64,000 bases of DNA from NCBI GenBank assembly GCA_027574665.1, contig CM050650.1, positions 55,039,304 to 55,103,303 on the forward strand, written 5' to 3'. Origin of the DNA: Rhynochetos jubatus (taxonomy: Eukaryota; Chordata; Aves; Eurypygiformes; Rhynochetidae). Shown in pieces: positions 51,301-63,813 of this stretch (the first letter of the stretch is position 1; each line of letters opens with the position of its first letter). The position numbers were made by a program, and so were the translations under genes. Below the pieces are notes generated by a model that was given only the letters and a program-made list of their open reading frames with translations, did no database searches and was not told the DNA's origin.

Positions 51301-52896
51301 CTACTGTAAATTTAATTCATCGTATTCAGTGTCCGTATTATATATTTTCACATCTTACCGTATTTTAAGCCTTCTCAGACAAGATTTTTTTTATGCAAAT
51401 GTTTAAATTTTCCTCTAAACACTTAAAAATGAACTTTTTAATGACAAAAATGAATCTAGTGTATTTCTTGTATCAACCAGGTTTCCTTTGTTGTCTTTTC
51501 CAAACGTTTTTACCAAATACATCAATAGAAATGTAACATTATGTTCAAGCTTTTAAGACTTAAATAATAAACATGTGCCACTGTTAACTTAAAAGTTTAT
51601 CTGAATAGGTCCCTTAAAACAGATGTTTATTTACAAGTGCAAAAAGCGACTGTCGTGTTTCACTGTAGTCAGTAAGTGATACCCTGAAAGTGGATTTGGA
51701 TAGCCTCCCGCCTCTTGTGGGAATTTTACCTAGCCTCCTTTGCTTTGCCATCTCTGTGGAAGGCATGGTAGGTCCGAGTGGCTGCAGTGGAATTTCTTAA
51801 ACTGCTGTGCCTAGGTCACAACTGCTTGAGCACATGTTTTCAGTTAGGATTAGCTCGCTTGACGCATGAGCCCAGGCACTATGGATTCATTGATCCTGCC
51901 TAGTGTGGATAAGCCTAAGCAATGCTGGAGCAAAGATAACCCATTATGCTCTGAAACAGATTTCTTCAGTGTGGTTGTTCATGTCTTGCCCTCATCAGAC
52001 CTGTGAAGCTGTATGTAATGAACTCCGTGCTGCTGTCCGAGGGCTGCAGATGCCATTAGCGTAGGCAAATAAAATGGGAATTGCCTGTGGCATAGACGCA
52101 AGCCAAAGAGGACACCTCTCTGAAAGCATGGTTTGCTCAAGGCCTTTGGAGAGCCTGGGAGTCATTAAGATCCTTCTGTCTGTTCTAGTAACACCTAACC
52201 GTGAGCATGGCCATGCTTTCTATTTCGTTCCCTTGTCTCTGATTTACAGCCCGTGATCCCAGGTGAGAACGAGCATAACTGCGTCGGTTAAGAAAGGACA
52301 GAATCAAGTGACTTGTATTCCAGAGGGAGATAAGGGCTCTTTGAATGATGTACCTTAGCCTATTTGCATTGGGCTTGCTATTAAGAAAAAAAACGTACCG
52401 GTTGAAAGTGGGAAGTGCAATTTGGACAGAAGCCATCAGCAATTTTGGACCGCTGTCCTTAGGTTTTATGCACGACTTCAGACATGAAATAGGGACTCTG
52501 CAGTGGAAACGTAGGCACCTGAGAGTCTGAGCCATTAGTGCGTGCCTTGCCAGGCATTCTGCAGAGCAAAGAGGGAAGCGGATGGCCGAGTCGTGCAGCT
52601 CATGGCAGCTTCTCCGTGGTGCGGCAGTGCTGCCTGCCCACCCCGATCCTCACCTGCGGCTCTGACTGTGCTGGTTAGTATGTCTGTTGTCTCCTTGTGT
52701 CAGTTCGGACCAACTAAGTGGGTTTGATTAAGAGCCCATTCAATTAATTGGCCTTGTATGCGTGGCCTTTGATCAAATGTGTACAGCTGAAAATCAGGTG
52801 ATGGAACATCTTGAAACAGAGGTGTTAATGGTTTGTATTTTGATTATGCTATCTATACTGATGATGTACAGACCTGAGCATTAAAGCGGGCAACCA

Positions 52897-53136
52897 GGGG
52901 AGATTTAGATTAGATATCTGGAAGAAATTCTTCCCAGAGAGGGTGGTGAGGCACTGGCACAGATTGCCCAGGGAAGCTGTGGATGCCCCATCCCTGGGAG
53001 TGTCCCAGGCCAGGCTGGATGAGGCTGTGAGCAACCTGGTCTAGTGGAGGGTGTCCCTGCCCAGGGCAGGGGGGTTGGAACTGGATGGTCTTTAAGGTCC
53101 CTTCCAACCCAAACCATTCTGTGATTCTATGATTTT
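52897..53136 (+). mobile_element. CR1 LINE 3' fragment, sense (about 240 bp)
   Basis: The copy starts inside ORF2 at GGGGAGATTTAGATTAGATATC and runs through GGTGGTGAGGCACTGGC and GCAACCTGGTCTAGTGGAGG. It ends in AAACCATTCTGTGATTCTATGATTTT, a good CR1 3' tail. The minus-strand reading of the same bases is an antisense shadow and not a gene. Confidence 0.95.
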
Positions 53137-56100
53137 GGATGACTTGCTGCATGAAGAGACTGATGCTGCCAGACTGATGTCTGGTCACTGAGTCTGACGA
53201 CTTTGGGGCGGGGTGGGTATTGCTGCTGCCTGTCTTGGTTCAGCTTGGTAGCAGCAGCCAAGCTCTGTCACGTCCAGCTTTCTGCTTTTCCTCCATATAG
53301 GGGTGAAATGAAACGATGTTTCATGCTTCTTATTTTTATTTGTTCAGCCTGATAAGCTTCTTCAGTTGAAGAAATCACAGTTTCTCAAAAAGTGCCTCAT
53401 GATTGAGGTTGGAAATTTCGAGATCCATCCATTTAAACGCAATAGTTACCTTGTAAAACTCCTGTCTACGTGCAATAATTTTGAGAGGCTACCTTATACT
53501 CACTTAAAGGAAACAAACATTGGCCCATTGGTATTCTTCCAGGTACATTTTTCAAACGCTAATTTGCACATTTTAAAAGTATCAATTCCTTGCTAAGCAG
53601 CAAAAAAACTTTACAGTTTGAGTCAAATAACTGAAATCCTTCCAGACTGTCCACTAGGACAAACTATCTAGCAGATGTAGATAGCTGTATATGAGTTTGG
53701 CAACTTATACTACTGCGACTTTGAAGTGATTTAAGGCCAATAGCAGGAACCTAGCTGGAGGCTGCAAGTCTGCGACTGAACAGTTTTATTGTGTTCCGGA
53801 TAAACAAGGTGAAAGATGTTTCGAACTTATTAATGTTATTAATGTCCCCGGCAACTTGATTACTTTCATTGAATTGTAAAATACAGGATGAATAGTGCAC
53901 TAATTAACACTAAAGAGGAATGAATATTTGTGTCTACTGGTCAAAGGATTATCCTTGTTAAAACAGGAAATGGATTCTGATTTCGTGATTTAAAGTATTT
54001 TCTTCGTAATCTTTGCTTGAAAATGTGAGGTTAAAAATAGGTTATAATTTGGCATAGTAAAATATACATCTATTTTTAGTTTAATAATAGCTTATATGTG
54101 GAAAGAAGGGTATTTTCCAAATTTTTTAAATTGAAATAAATACAACCTGCACATACTTCATAAAATAGCATTATTGAGAAATTAGAAACGGAACTCCTCT
54201 AATTTATTGCATTGCAACACAGACTTTATAGAGATTATAATACATTTACATCATATCACTTTGTATTGGTAGTTTGCGAGACAAGCAGAATTTTGGTAGA
54301 GTTATTTTAAAATAAGCAATCCACAGATGCAAACAGTAAGGTCCCCTGACAAATCAGGAGCAGGACCACAAATAAAATTCATGATTTCCTGGCCTGCAAA
54401 ATCGTGAGATGTGTATGTGTAAGAATGTGAAGAATTGGGTTGGGGTATTTCCATCAGAATAGACTGACCTACTTTCTCTGGACAATGCTAAAAGAAAGTT
54501 AGCTGCTGCTCTTCCTCTACACCACCCACCCACTCAAAAACCCTAAAGTATTTCCTGACATATTCCTCATGTGTCCTTATGTAAGAAAAAAGAAGGTACA
54601 AATGCTGGCATACTGTATTTCACTTTTGACAGAGCAGTAATGGTTTTATTTTGAAAAGACCAAACTTTCTCCACTTCTGAAACTGTAAATGCCATGAATG
54701 GAGCGTTACTTTTTGACCATAACTGAGGAGAGGGTTGCGTAAAAGCACCTGGATAGCCTGTAGATCGAGGCATCTCCCAGGCGAAGTCCATTAAGAAAAC
54801 TATTCTCAGCATGGTCCTACAAGAGTGACTCACAGGCTTCTACAGATACAGCATTTTGGGTACTTCAAGAGACCACTTGATGCTGACCTGTGACTGTCAT
54901 CTGCCTTCCCCTGTCTGCTCTTCCTGCACACTGGCGAACATCACTTGTCAAAAGATGACTTTGTTGGGTTTTTTTTTCTTAATAGAAGGAAAGAAAGAAA
55001 GAATAGGGTGTGTCCCCTTGTGTGCTTGAGGAAATTCTGTTTCTCAGTAGAAATAATGTTGCAGTAGCTGACAGGGTTTCCTGTGTCTGGGACTAAAACT
55101 CTGCTATGGCCACTCTCAGCTGTTCCAGAACGGTGACTTTCCTCTTTCACACCTGTTTCTCCATAATGGATATGTCTGCCAGCTTGATCCATCTTCCCTC
55201 CATACCATTTTCTCCTCACAATTTTTGGGATAAAAGTATATTCAGTTCTGCATCCAGATTAAGTCTCTCCAGTTCGGTGACTATTCCACACAGCTGTGAG
55301 AAAGCTCTGTTTAATAGTTCCTTCTCTTTTACGCTGTAAAAAGCAAGAACATTAATTTTGTCATAGAGGAGAATTATGCCAATATTATTTAGCTGAACAG
55401 CAGCTGAACCTCAGCATGGAAAAGGCTTAGGCTGACGTGGAGTCCAAGCCACCGTCTGCCTATTTTTCCTATGTTCAGATATTCCCAAACTGAAGTGTGA
55501 GGGCTTGGCTGTGATGACTCTCTGCAAGTCAGTATCTGATGCAGTGCTGAAATCCTGGGTTCGCCACATTCAAGGCTGCGTGTAAGACCTGTCCTTTCAT
55601 TTGGGTGTTCCCAGGGCATTGGGTAGTGGTGTGGGCTGGGACAACCACAAGAAATCTTAAGTGAGATGTGGCACAAGATGTGCAGATGTTTGCTTTTATA
55701 GCTAAGTTTGGCTCGTTTGAAGCGTTTTAAACCCATACGTGTGTAGCTGTCCAATGAATGATAACGCCGTGCTAGCTGTACCAGTGCTTGATACTTCACA
55801 GGTCAGTGCCTGGCAGCTGGACATTCGCCTTTTGCTTAGACTCATATAAAAATGCCTAATGTAAATGGAACATTCTCTTTAACTGGTTTACATTTTTAAT
55901 AATTTTTTTTAATAACGTCAAAGTTTGGAGCTAGTTGTAGGCTAAACAGTTTCTCTCCAGGGATTCAGAATTTTCTGAAGGTAAAATCCTATAATTGCAT
56001 GAAATTTTAGGCTGGAGTGCCCAACCACAGCATCCTTCTTTAATAACCGTGTTTCTTTAGGCAACATAAGGAGCTGGGGTTTGAGCTTATTAAGAAAAGG

Positions 56101-56380
56101 TAGTGACATGAAGAACTTCAGACTGAGCCATTCAATCATATATAGGATCATTAGAACTGGTGAGAAAATATTTTTTAAATGTTAAAGATCTACACTCACT
56201 GTCCTACTTAAAGCTGAGCAATGCTCTGAAGACTTTGAGTCTAAGCTTAACCTCAGAGTATATGCTTTCAGGAAAATGAGTGAGAATTGGGTAATCAGGT
56301 CACGGTTTCCTTTTCTGCACAGCTGCCCTAAATTCATGACGGGCTTTTCTTTAGGTCACTTTTACAGGCTTTTACTTAAC

Positions 56381-56393
56381 TTTTTTTTTTTTT
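56381..56393 (+). repeat. T(13) homopolymer
   Basis: Thirteen T bases precede AATTGG. No associated element was seen. Confidence 0.7.
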
Positions 56394-58527
56394 AATTGGA
56401 GACTATGTGTCTGTATCAGCAACTTAGAAAAGATCAACTGGTTCTTTGTTTCTACAGATATACAAAATAGCATAAAGATACTCTGTTTTAATCATCATTT
56501 GGCAACCAACACATCAATTATTACGTGTAAGCAGGCTTGTGATAGTCACAGAACTGTCATGTATATCCCTTGCAATTCTCAGAATTTTTTTTTTCTGGTT
56601 CTCCTTAAATTCCGATTTTATAATCAAAAGCAGTCTAAGAAGGAGCATTGAGTGTCTGTCAGCGAGAAAGCTACATTGATGCCTGTGAAAGGAATCTGTC
56701 TAGCAATGCCTCTCACAAAGGTGGCAAAACTTTTTTATGGAGCAGGCAAACACCCTGCAATAACGAATATTGGGTGTGTTTGGAGACAGCCTTCTGGTTG
56801 CAGCCTTGCACTCAAATGAGCATTCTGTGAATGAAAGCAGCAGAGGAATGTGGGTCATGTGTTTGCCTTTTAGTAAATCATCAGCAAACTCTTCATGCTG
56901 AGCAGATCTGGTTTTGTTACTTGCTCACTTCATAAAACCAATCAGTGACTGGGACCACAACAACTGTGACAGTTTGTCACCTATAGAAACCTGTTGTAGT
57001 TTCTAGTCTTTTTTTAAGCCTCTCTTAGATGCATGAAAATAGATCTCCTGACCTCATTTTACTCTTCGTTTATCTTATCCGCAAAACCACGTGAAATTCA
57101 ACATCACTTGAAGTTCGTGCTTGGCTCCTTATTTTCAGTCTGCTGTCAGGAGCAAGGGTGCTGCTGGAGAAGTGTCCTCAGGGACATCACTGAGGCTGTG
57201 GAACTCAAACTGTAACTTTGCAAGGCGCTTCACAGAAGTGCAGTGTTGAATCCCAGTGGTGTTAATTTATCAGAATTTTTGAAAGTGCTGATAAAATGGT
57301 GGAAGAAAATCTTACTCTTTTCTCTTTTAGGCAATGCTATACTATACATATCACAATGTGGCAAATGCACCTCCAAAAGTGCCAAAAAAGAAGTAGCAGC
57401 ATTCCATAGGCTGTATGACTGGGCCATTTTTCCCCAATTCCATTTGCAACACTTGCTTCTTGCTGCTCAGAAATTACTGCATTTGCACTGCTGTCAAAAG
57501 CTGCCAGTGCTCAGAAGCAAAGTGCTAATCTGGGAATTTGTCAAGAAAGCTGTACAGCAAAAGCTGTGACTTTTACTGCTCTTTGATCCATGAAATAAGC
57601 CAAAATACAAGGGTCTGTGGTTATTAGACTGGGGAAAAAATGCTGGTGGAGTTGGGTATCTTGCATGCAGTTCATATTACGAGGTGATGAGCCCTGTTTC
57701 CCTGGTCACAGAGGAGTTCCCCTGTGAGCATCTCCAGGCTGCCTTCAGCCAGGGCTTGTGCAGAAGGCTGTCCTGCAGATTTTTCTCACCGTCCAAGTCA
57801 TGCTTTTGGCCCAGATCCAGTTCCTGGTTTCCAGGAGTGTTAGTACTATGCAGGATGTGTGCCCTCTTTGAAAGCAGCACTTTCATAGTGCTTCTGCTCT
57901 CCTATCTTCTCATATTTTGCAACTGCCCACACAAATCTAGCCCTGCCACGGAGTATTCAGGCTCTTGTATGCACTATATCAGTATCCGGAGGAAATGTAT
58001 GTGCTATACAGTTCAGTTCCTACTCAGCTTTGCCATTTACCAGCATTTTGAGTGGTATCTCCTCCTTGTTGAAAGTGTTTTAAGAATTTGGGTGTATTTA
58101 TGTTGAAAAGGCAGTTTTGCACCCACCAGTTTGTACACGTCTGAATCAATCCATAATGTTATTACTGGAGGTGGAGTGCAACGAATGGAGCAGTCATCAT
58201 TTGATGTAAGAAGAATTTCCTTGCAAGTACAGAGAAATGTAAACGGTGAGGATGAATTTGTTGATAGAAGGATGCATTTAGTTGGATCATCAGGTGTTCA
58301 TGGAAAATTTCACTATAACTGAACAAGAGAGATTTCTGGTTACAGTTGAGAGTATTAAGAATCATCAGCATTAAACCATGCATTGATTGCCTTAGTGGTG
58401 TTCAATTTTATTACACTTCATCGCAAAAGATTGATGTAATTTCGTAGATGACAATCAGCTCTTCATGATAGCTATCAAAACTAACTTTTTTACTCTCCTT
58501 TTCTTTTTTCACCCCTCTCCTTTTCTT

Positions 58528-58549
58528 ACCACCACCACCACCACACCCT

Positions 58550-58576
<27 letters not shown>
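58528..58576 (+). repeat. (ACC)n followed by (CA)n microsatellite
   Basis: About five ACC units are followed, after CACCCT, by 13 or so CA units ending in CCC, within a T/C-rich flank. Read on the minus strand it gives a VCVCVC stretch within a spurious frame. It is likely polymorphic between individuals. Confidence 0.9.
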
Positions 58577-58583
<7 letters not shown>

Positions 58584-59693
58584 TCCTTCTTTGGGCTGTT
58601 TTGGCAGCTGGAGACAGTTTTTATTTTGATACATTTGACATAAAGGATGGAATGTGTCCAGTTGGGGAAGCAGAAAAGCTGATGGAGAAAAAAAAAATTC
58701 CATCATTGTATAACAGAAATCAAGAGTATGCTTTCTGGTCCATCAAGTAGAAACAGTTTTCAGTTTCAGCTCGGGATATACATGAGAATAAATTGCAATT
58801 TAAGAGCTTTATTTTATTTAAAGGGAGAGAATGTTGTTGGCACCATAAAAGTTCTTATTTTATGAAAACAAAATGGAAAACCAGATTATGGCATATATTA
58901 AAAATCGAATGTGTTACAACTTTGGGGATCTAGCCAAGAGGAAGTTGTATATTAAAAAAAACCCCAATAACCACATACATGCTCTTATGGGGATCAGTCC
59001 TGGACTGAAAGGCATATGCATCCAAATACGGAGTTTTTCTCTGCGGTCAAAATTTCAAAATGAGCACGCCAACGGGTTGTGCTGAGTTCATTCAGAGTCT
59101 GTAGGTCTTTCCATGTGCCTGCAACACCTGTGCGGAGTTCAGGAGTACGCATACCCCCAGAGCGTGTGTGTAGTTACCTCCTTCCTTGTGCCTCTGCAGC
59201 TGTGAAGGGGAGACTTGCTGGCCCCATCACTGGCTCACTCAAACCCGCATTTTACTTCCCGGCTATGAAGTGTTACATCCTTTTGCATTAGAGTCACCGT
59301 GTTTTGTTCTTCCAGGCTTGCCAAAAGGACACAGGGTGGGGAGGGATGTCAATTAGATGGTTTCTGGCTTCTTCCAAGGGGAGTGAGCCAGGGAATATCC
59401 TGGATGAATGTTGTGTTCTTAATCCTACTGGCTTGAGCAGTGAGCGGCTCTGTCACACCAAATTCAACCTCAGAAAGACTGAAACCTTCCTGATCTTCAG
59501 GTCTCTGTCCTAGCTCTCCTCCTCTTGTGTTACTGTTTATGGGCTGGCGTTGCTGACTCTGCAGTTAACCTTACGCATAATGTCTAGAAACCATGGCAGT
59601 CTGCAGTGTTAGAATCAGACTCTTGCCAAATGGGATCCCTGGAAAACCTAATTTAGCCCTTGCCACAGGTTGAACTTGCACTTGTTGGACTTG

Positions 59694-59748
59694 GTTTGGT
59701 TTTGGGGGTTTTTGGGTTTTGGTTTTTTGGGGGTTTTGTTTTTTTTTT
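59694..59748 (+). repeat. G/T-rich low-complexity run
   Basis: T-rich sequence carries G runs of about 5, 3, 2 and 5, separated by T runs of 4-6, and ends in a long T stretch. On the minus strand it translates to a KPPKPN-type low-complexity stretch. It could form a two-layer G-quadruplex, but this is not shown by the sequence alone. Confidence 0.6.
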
Positions 59749-60969
59749 AATTTGTTTAATAAAACGTACTTTTCCTTCCAGTAAACTTTATTCTGTAGTT
59801 TTGTGAAAAACAAGGACAAGAAAGTGAAGAGCCAATTTCTGTGGATGCTCAAGGAATTTATTATGAGTAAATTCAGAGCAAAAGTTGACAAATTACAGGT
59901 AAACTTGGAGAAAAATTTGACAAGTGCATAAGATACATTTGCTGTAATTGTAGAATGAATGTCTTCATTCAAACCTTCACCCAAAACCGTTTTAACTGAA
60001 CTGCAAAGATCTCTTTTGTATAGGCCAATGCTGTGAGTGACCTGTTGGTTGTGTTGCATTAGCATGTCATTTTGTATAAGGTAAAATTACCTGGAGGATC
60101 ATATTAAACTGAAGTTGGAATGCTTATTTGTAAAGTGAGGAGAAACCGCCAGGCACTCAGAGACAGTCAAAGTCTGTTCTCATTTGTTGGTGTGATTAGG
60201 TCTGCTTTTCTAAATAGAGAGTTGTGTTCAGCGAGCCTTGGGGGAGCCTTGACAGGTAACTTTGTATTAGGTTTGTTCCATGTGTTAAGTAAGTCTGATG
60301 CAACTTACTGCAGTGAGAATTTCAGAAGATAAATCTACTGGGGAAGAATTAAAAGCAGGTTGAATAGGAGGGTAGTTTTCTTACAAATGATGAACACAAA
60401 TGCAGGAGCTGTTATAATCCAACAGAATAACAAAACTCAGAAGGTTATTGTAGTTTTGTGGAAAACAAGTCAAGATCTAGTGGGCTTTGCCTTGTTTGAA
60501 GATAAAAGTGGGGAGGAACGTGCTTGTTTAATGTAAATGCATCTTGGACCCATCCTTTTCTGTTTCATGTGTCTCATGATGTACTTGAGCCCAACTGCAG
60601 AAGAAACCGTAGAAGCACTAGTTTTATAGAAGAAACCAGCTGCTGAAATTGTTCTTAAAATATGTAGAAATAATGAGAAAAAAAAAGTTCTTAAAAAGGA
60701 AATCAGGTATAAATATTTCTGCCTTTTCACCACCTCTGAAGAGCCTTATTTTCATTGCACAATTTTCACAGCTCTTTATAATTACCATTGAATAACAAAC
60801 CAATTACATTTTAAATTATCTACCTTTGGATGCAATGGCATATTGATTCCTACTTCCCTGGAGAATGGGTTTTACAATGCATATGGAAAATTCTTAATAA
60901 GTAGCTACTGTTGTTTTAAGCATGTATTTCTCAGAAAACCTTGACATCTTAATATTTGCTGTATTGTTA

Positions 60970-61607
60970 AATGCTGGATTGTGCAACTAGGACTGAGAAC
61001 ACTGTGCGCAAGTATAAATTGGGAGAGGAGTGGCTGCTCTTCATCTCAACAGAAAGGGATCTGGGGCTGCTGTCTGACGGCAGGCTCCCTGGCAGCCAAG
61101 AGGGCAAACTGCATCCCGGGGTGCATCGATCACAGCATGACCAGCCGGACAACAGCGGTGACTTTCCTGCTGTATCCAGCATTCGTGCAGCTTCACCTCG
61201 AGTACTTGTGCAGTGCTGGGGCCCACAATTTAAGAAGGGCGTGAAGGTCCTTGAATGCATCCAGAGAAGGGCAACAACTTGCGAAAGGGCTGGAAGGAGT
61301 GTCCTGTGAGGAGCGGCTGAGGACTTGGGGCTTGTCTAGTTTGCAGAAAGGGAGGCTGAGGGGTGACCTCATGGCTCTCTACAGCTTCTTGAGGAGGCGA
61401 TGTGGAGAGGAAGGAGCTGATTTCTTCTCCCTGGGATTGAGCGACAGGATGCGTGGGAATGGTTTAGATCTGCGCCAGGGGAGGTTTAAACTAGACATAA
61501 GGAAGCATTTCTTTACTGAGAGGGTGGTCAAACACTGGAACAGGCTTCCTAGAGAGGTGGTCGATGCCCCAAGCCTGTCAGCGTTTGAGGCGTTTGGACA
61601 ATACATT
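60970..61607 (+). mobile_element. Divergent CR1-type LINE fragment, sense, truncated at both ends
   Basis: Translated blocks from several frames give the CR1 ORF2 C-terminus in order: RTENTVRKYKLGEEW, ERDLGLLSDG, AAKRANCIPGCID, LEYLCSAGAHN, then LQKGRLRGDLMALYSFLRRR, RGNGLDLRQGRFKLDIRKHF and HWNRLPREVVDAPSL. Its wording differs clearly from the other CR1 copies (LMALYSFLRR instead of LIAAFQYL), so it belongs to a different, probably older CR1 group. It stops near FEAFGQY without a recognisable 3' tail. The open frame 61251-61811 combines this LINE end with unrelated downstream sequence. Confidence 0.88.
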
Positions 61608-63796
61608 TTGCTGATGCAATCTTTTGCCTTTTTTCTGTCAGTTCAGCTAGTCCTCCCTCTGCTCAAGCTGGCTACTTTTTTAAATGTGGCTTTGATAAAC
61701 TGCTACTGTTTGCACAGGACGTACTCTCCCCTTGGCTCGCCAGTCCCTTTCATTCTCCCTTGTTTCTTCTCCCTGTACTGCTTTCCTGTCTGTCCTTCAC
61801 AGAAGAACTAGTTTTTAGATATTTGGGGAATAATGTTGCAACAGTGTAGCCGATCTCAGTGCCACCTCAGGAAGAGAAACAAAAATCACTTTCAGTCCCT
61901 CTGGCTGTCATGGCCACCTACTCCCAAGCAGCAAGGCACGCCTGTGCAGGCGGCCTCCGGCATTCCAGGATCAGGACAGGTGTGCCTCGGGTGATCTCTG
62001 CTCAGGCCTCCTTGCAGTGACAAATCCCGTCACCGCTTTCATGAGGTGGCACCATGTGTTGGGTTTGGATGTGCTGTTCTATACCGTTCGGCAGCTGACA
62101 GCAAATAGTCTTTTGCCTCCATCCTGTTGGCATCTGAGAGTTACTGGGATTCACAGCTGCCAGTTATTTCTCTTGCTATGAAGGGGCTCTTCTTTACTTA
62201 CCCATTTTGTGTTTCATGTCACAGATGGCATGTTATTTTCTGTGCTGTCTTCAAAGCCACGTTCTTCTCGGTGCCTTTTTTCCTTCCAGCTGCTATACTG
62301 CAAATGGTTGGGTTCTTCTATTTAATAATTTTGCTGTACCTCCCCCAGAATCAGTAACGGTTTTCCAAGCAATATCTCACTTCTTCCTGAAATAAATTTT
62401 ATTTATTTATTTGAATGGCACATACATACTTAGATAATTTTTCAGTCTTTTTAATATATTCCCCTTGGATGAAGATTCTCCCCTGAATAATGTTGTTAGC
62501 TGATGGCCAGAAACTGTGGATTTTTACTGCAATTTGCAGACTCAATTACTTAATTGTAAAAGTGCTTGTTGATTTCTTAGTGTGCCTCTTTATGCCTTAG
62601 GGCACTCATGAAATATAAATAAGTTATGTTGTAAATAACCATGCAGTAAGGAGACTGGATTGGGGATATTTGCATATTTTGGATAGTTTGACTTATAAGT
62701 TACTTCGAATACCCTTAGGTAAAGCGTGTGAAAAGTGTATTGTGGAAGCTGTTTGTTAATTGATATAAAATCTGCTGTCGTTGGGCAGACAAACGAGATG
62801 GGGCGCAGTCCATGTTTACTGCGCTGTGGACTTCCTTAGCAACTCCCAAACGTACTATTCAGAATCAATTTACAGTGCTGCTCTTCTCATTTGGTAGGAT
62901 ATCATACACTGTATTTGCAGTAACACGCCTTGTCTTACACAGTGCTTCTCATCGGTAGCTTTCTGAGGTGTCAAGTGGAGGGGCAAATGAGGTACAGTCC
63001 CTGTACTCAGGTGAGAAGGAAATTGCCCATCACAAGCAACAGATTTGGGAAATTACCCGAGTGTCCTGGAAATCAGACTGGAACTGCTAGCAGTAGTGCT
63101 TGCTGCTTGGGATGTGGTTTGAATGATAATACAGCCTGAGTCTTGAAATCCTTTGTGATGTTGAAACCTGTTGTATTTATTTAAAAATATTTCCTTAAGC
63201 CAGATTAGCATGTCCCTTCCATTTAGTGTCCAGTATGTTAACTGTCAGATGCCATAAGTGTGAAGATATTAGAAAGCTACCTAAATCTGTATACAAATTT
63301 AAGCTTATTGCATCAGAGGAAGATTTGCTGGTCTCTAGTTAGTTTACACAGCGTTTACACAAACCCCTGCAGTCCTAACAGGACCAGCTGCTTGGCCATG
63401 GATAAGAAATGCTCCCTCCAGGGCGGTGCTGCAGCCAGCTCGTGTGTGCCTGTGCCTAGGACCAGCCCATCCCCTTCAAGCTGCAGCCCTCTCCTTCCAG
63501 AGAGAGCCTGGAGACTCCAAGCAGAGTGGAGAGCTAAGTACAGGGTAGGAAAGAGAGCAAAGCACAGAATGCAGAGTTGTGATAGTTTTTGCACTGAACG
63601 TCTATTGTTTAATACTGTTTTCCAACCTGTTTATTTTAATACACACCGGTCAACCCTCTCTGCTTCCTGCTGTTCACATGGTCTTAAATTTTGAAGCGCT
63701 AGGAACGGTGTAAGGTTGGTTTGTTTGTTTTACATATTAAAAATAAGATAATAAAAAATTCTGATAACTGGAATCAAGCAAGCCCGTAACAGTAAA

Positions 63797-63813
63797 CCCC
63801 CCACCCCCCACCA
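63797..63813 (+). repeat. C-rich run (CCCCCCACCCCCCACC)
   Basis: This is a short C-rich tract with interspersed A in otherwise AT-rich intron. No function is implied. Confidence 0.6.

Noticed and set aside
57684-58106. 140-codon + frame with hydrophobic stretches
   Set aside because: No family match and no partner exons were seen. Hydrophobic and cysteine-rich runs follow from T-rich sequence.
58550-58576. CA repeat as a CRISPR or tandem regulatory array
   Set aside because: It is a plain dinucleotide microsatellite without spacers.
59571-60065. 164-codon open frame on the minus strand
   Set aside because: The C-terminal part is translated low-complexity G/T-rich sequence (KPPKPN-type). 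There is no domain, no conserved family resemblance and no splice context, so chance is the best explanation.
61251-61811. 186-codon + frame that might be taken as a host gene
   Set aside because: Roughly the first 115 residues are the CR1 ORF2 C-terminus, and the rest is run-on into intron.
63260-63694. 144-codon + frame near the window end
   Set aside because: No domain was recognised, and opposite-strand frames overlap it.
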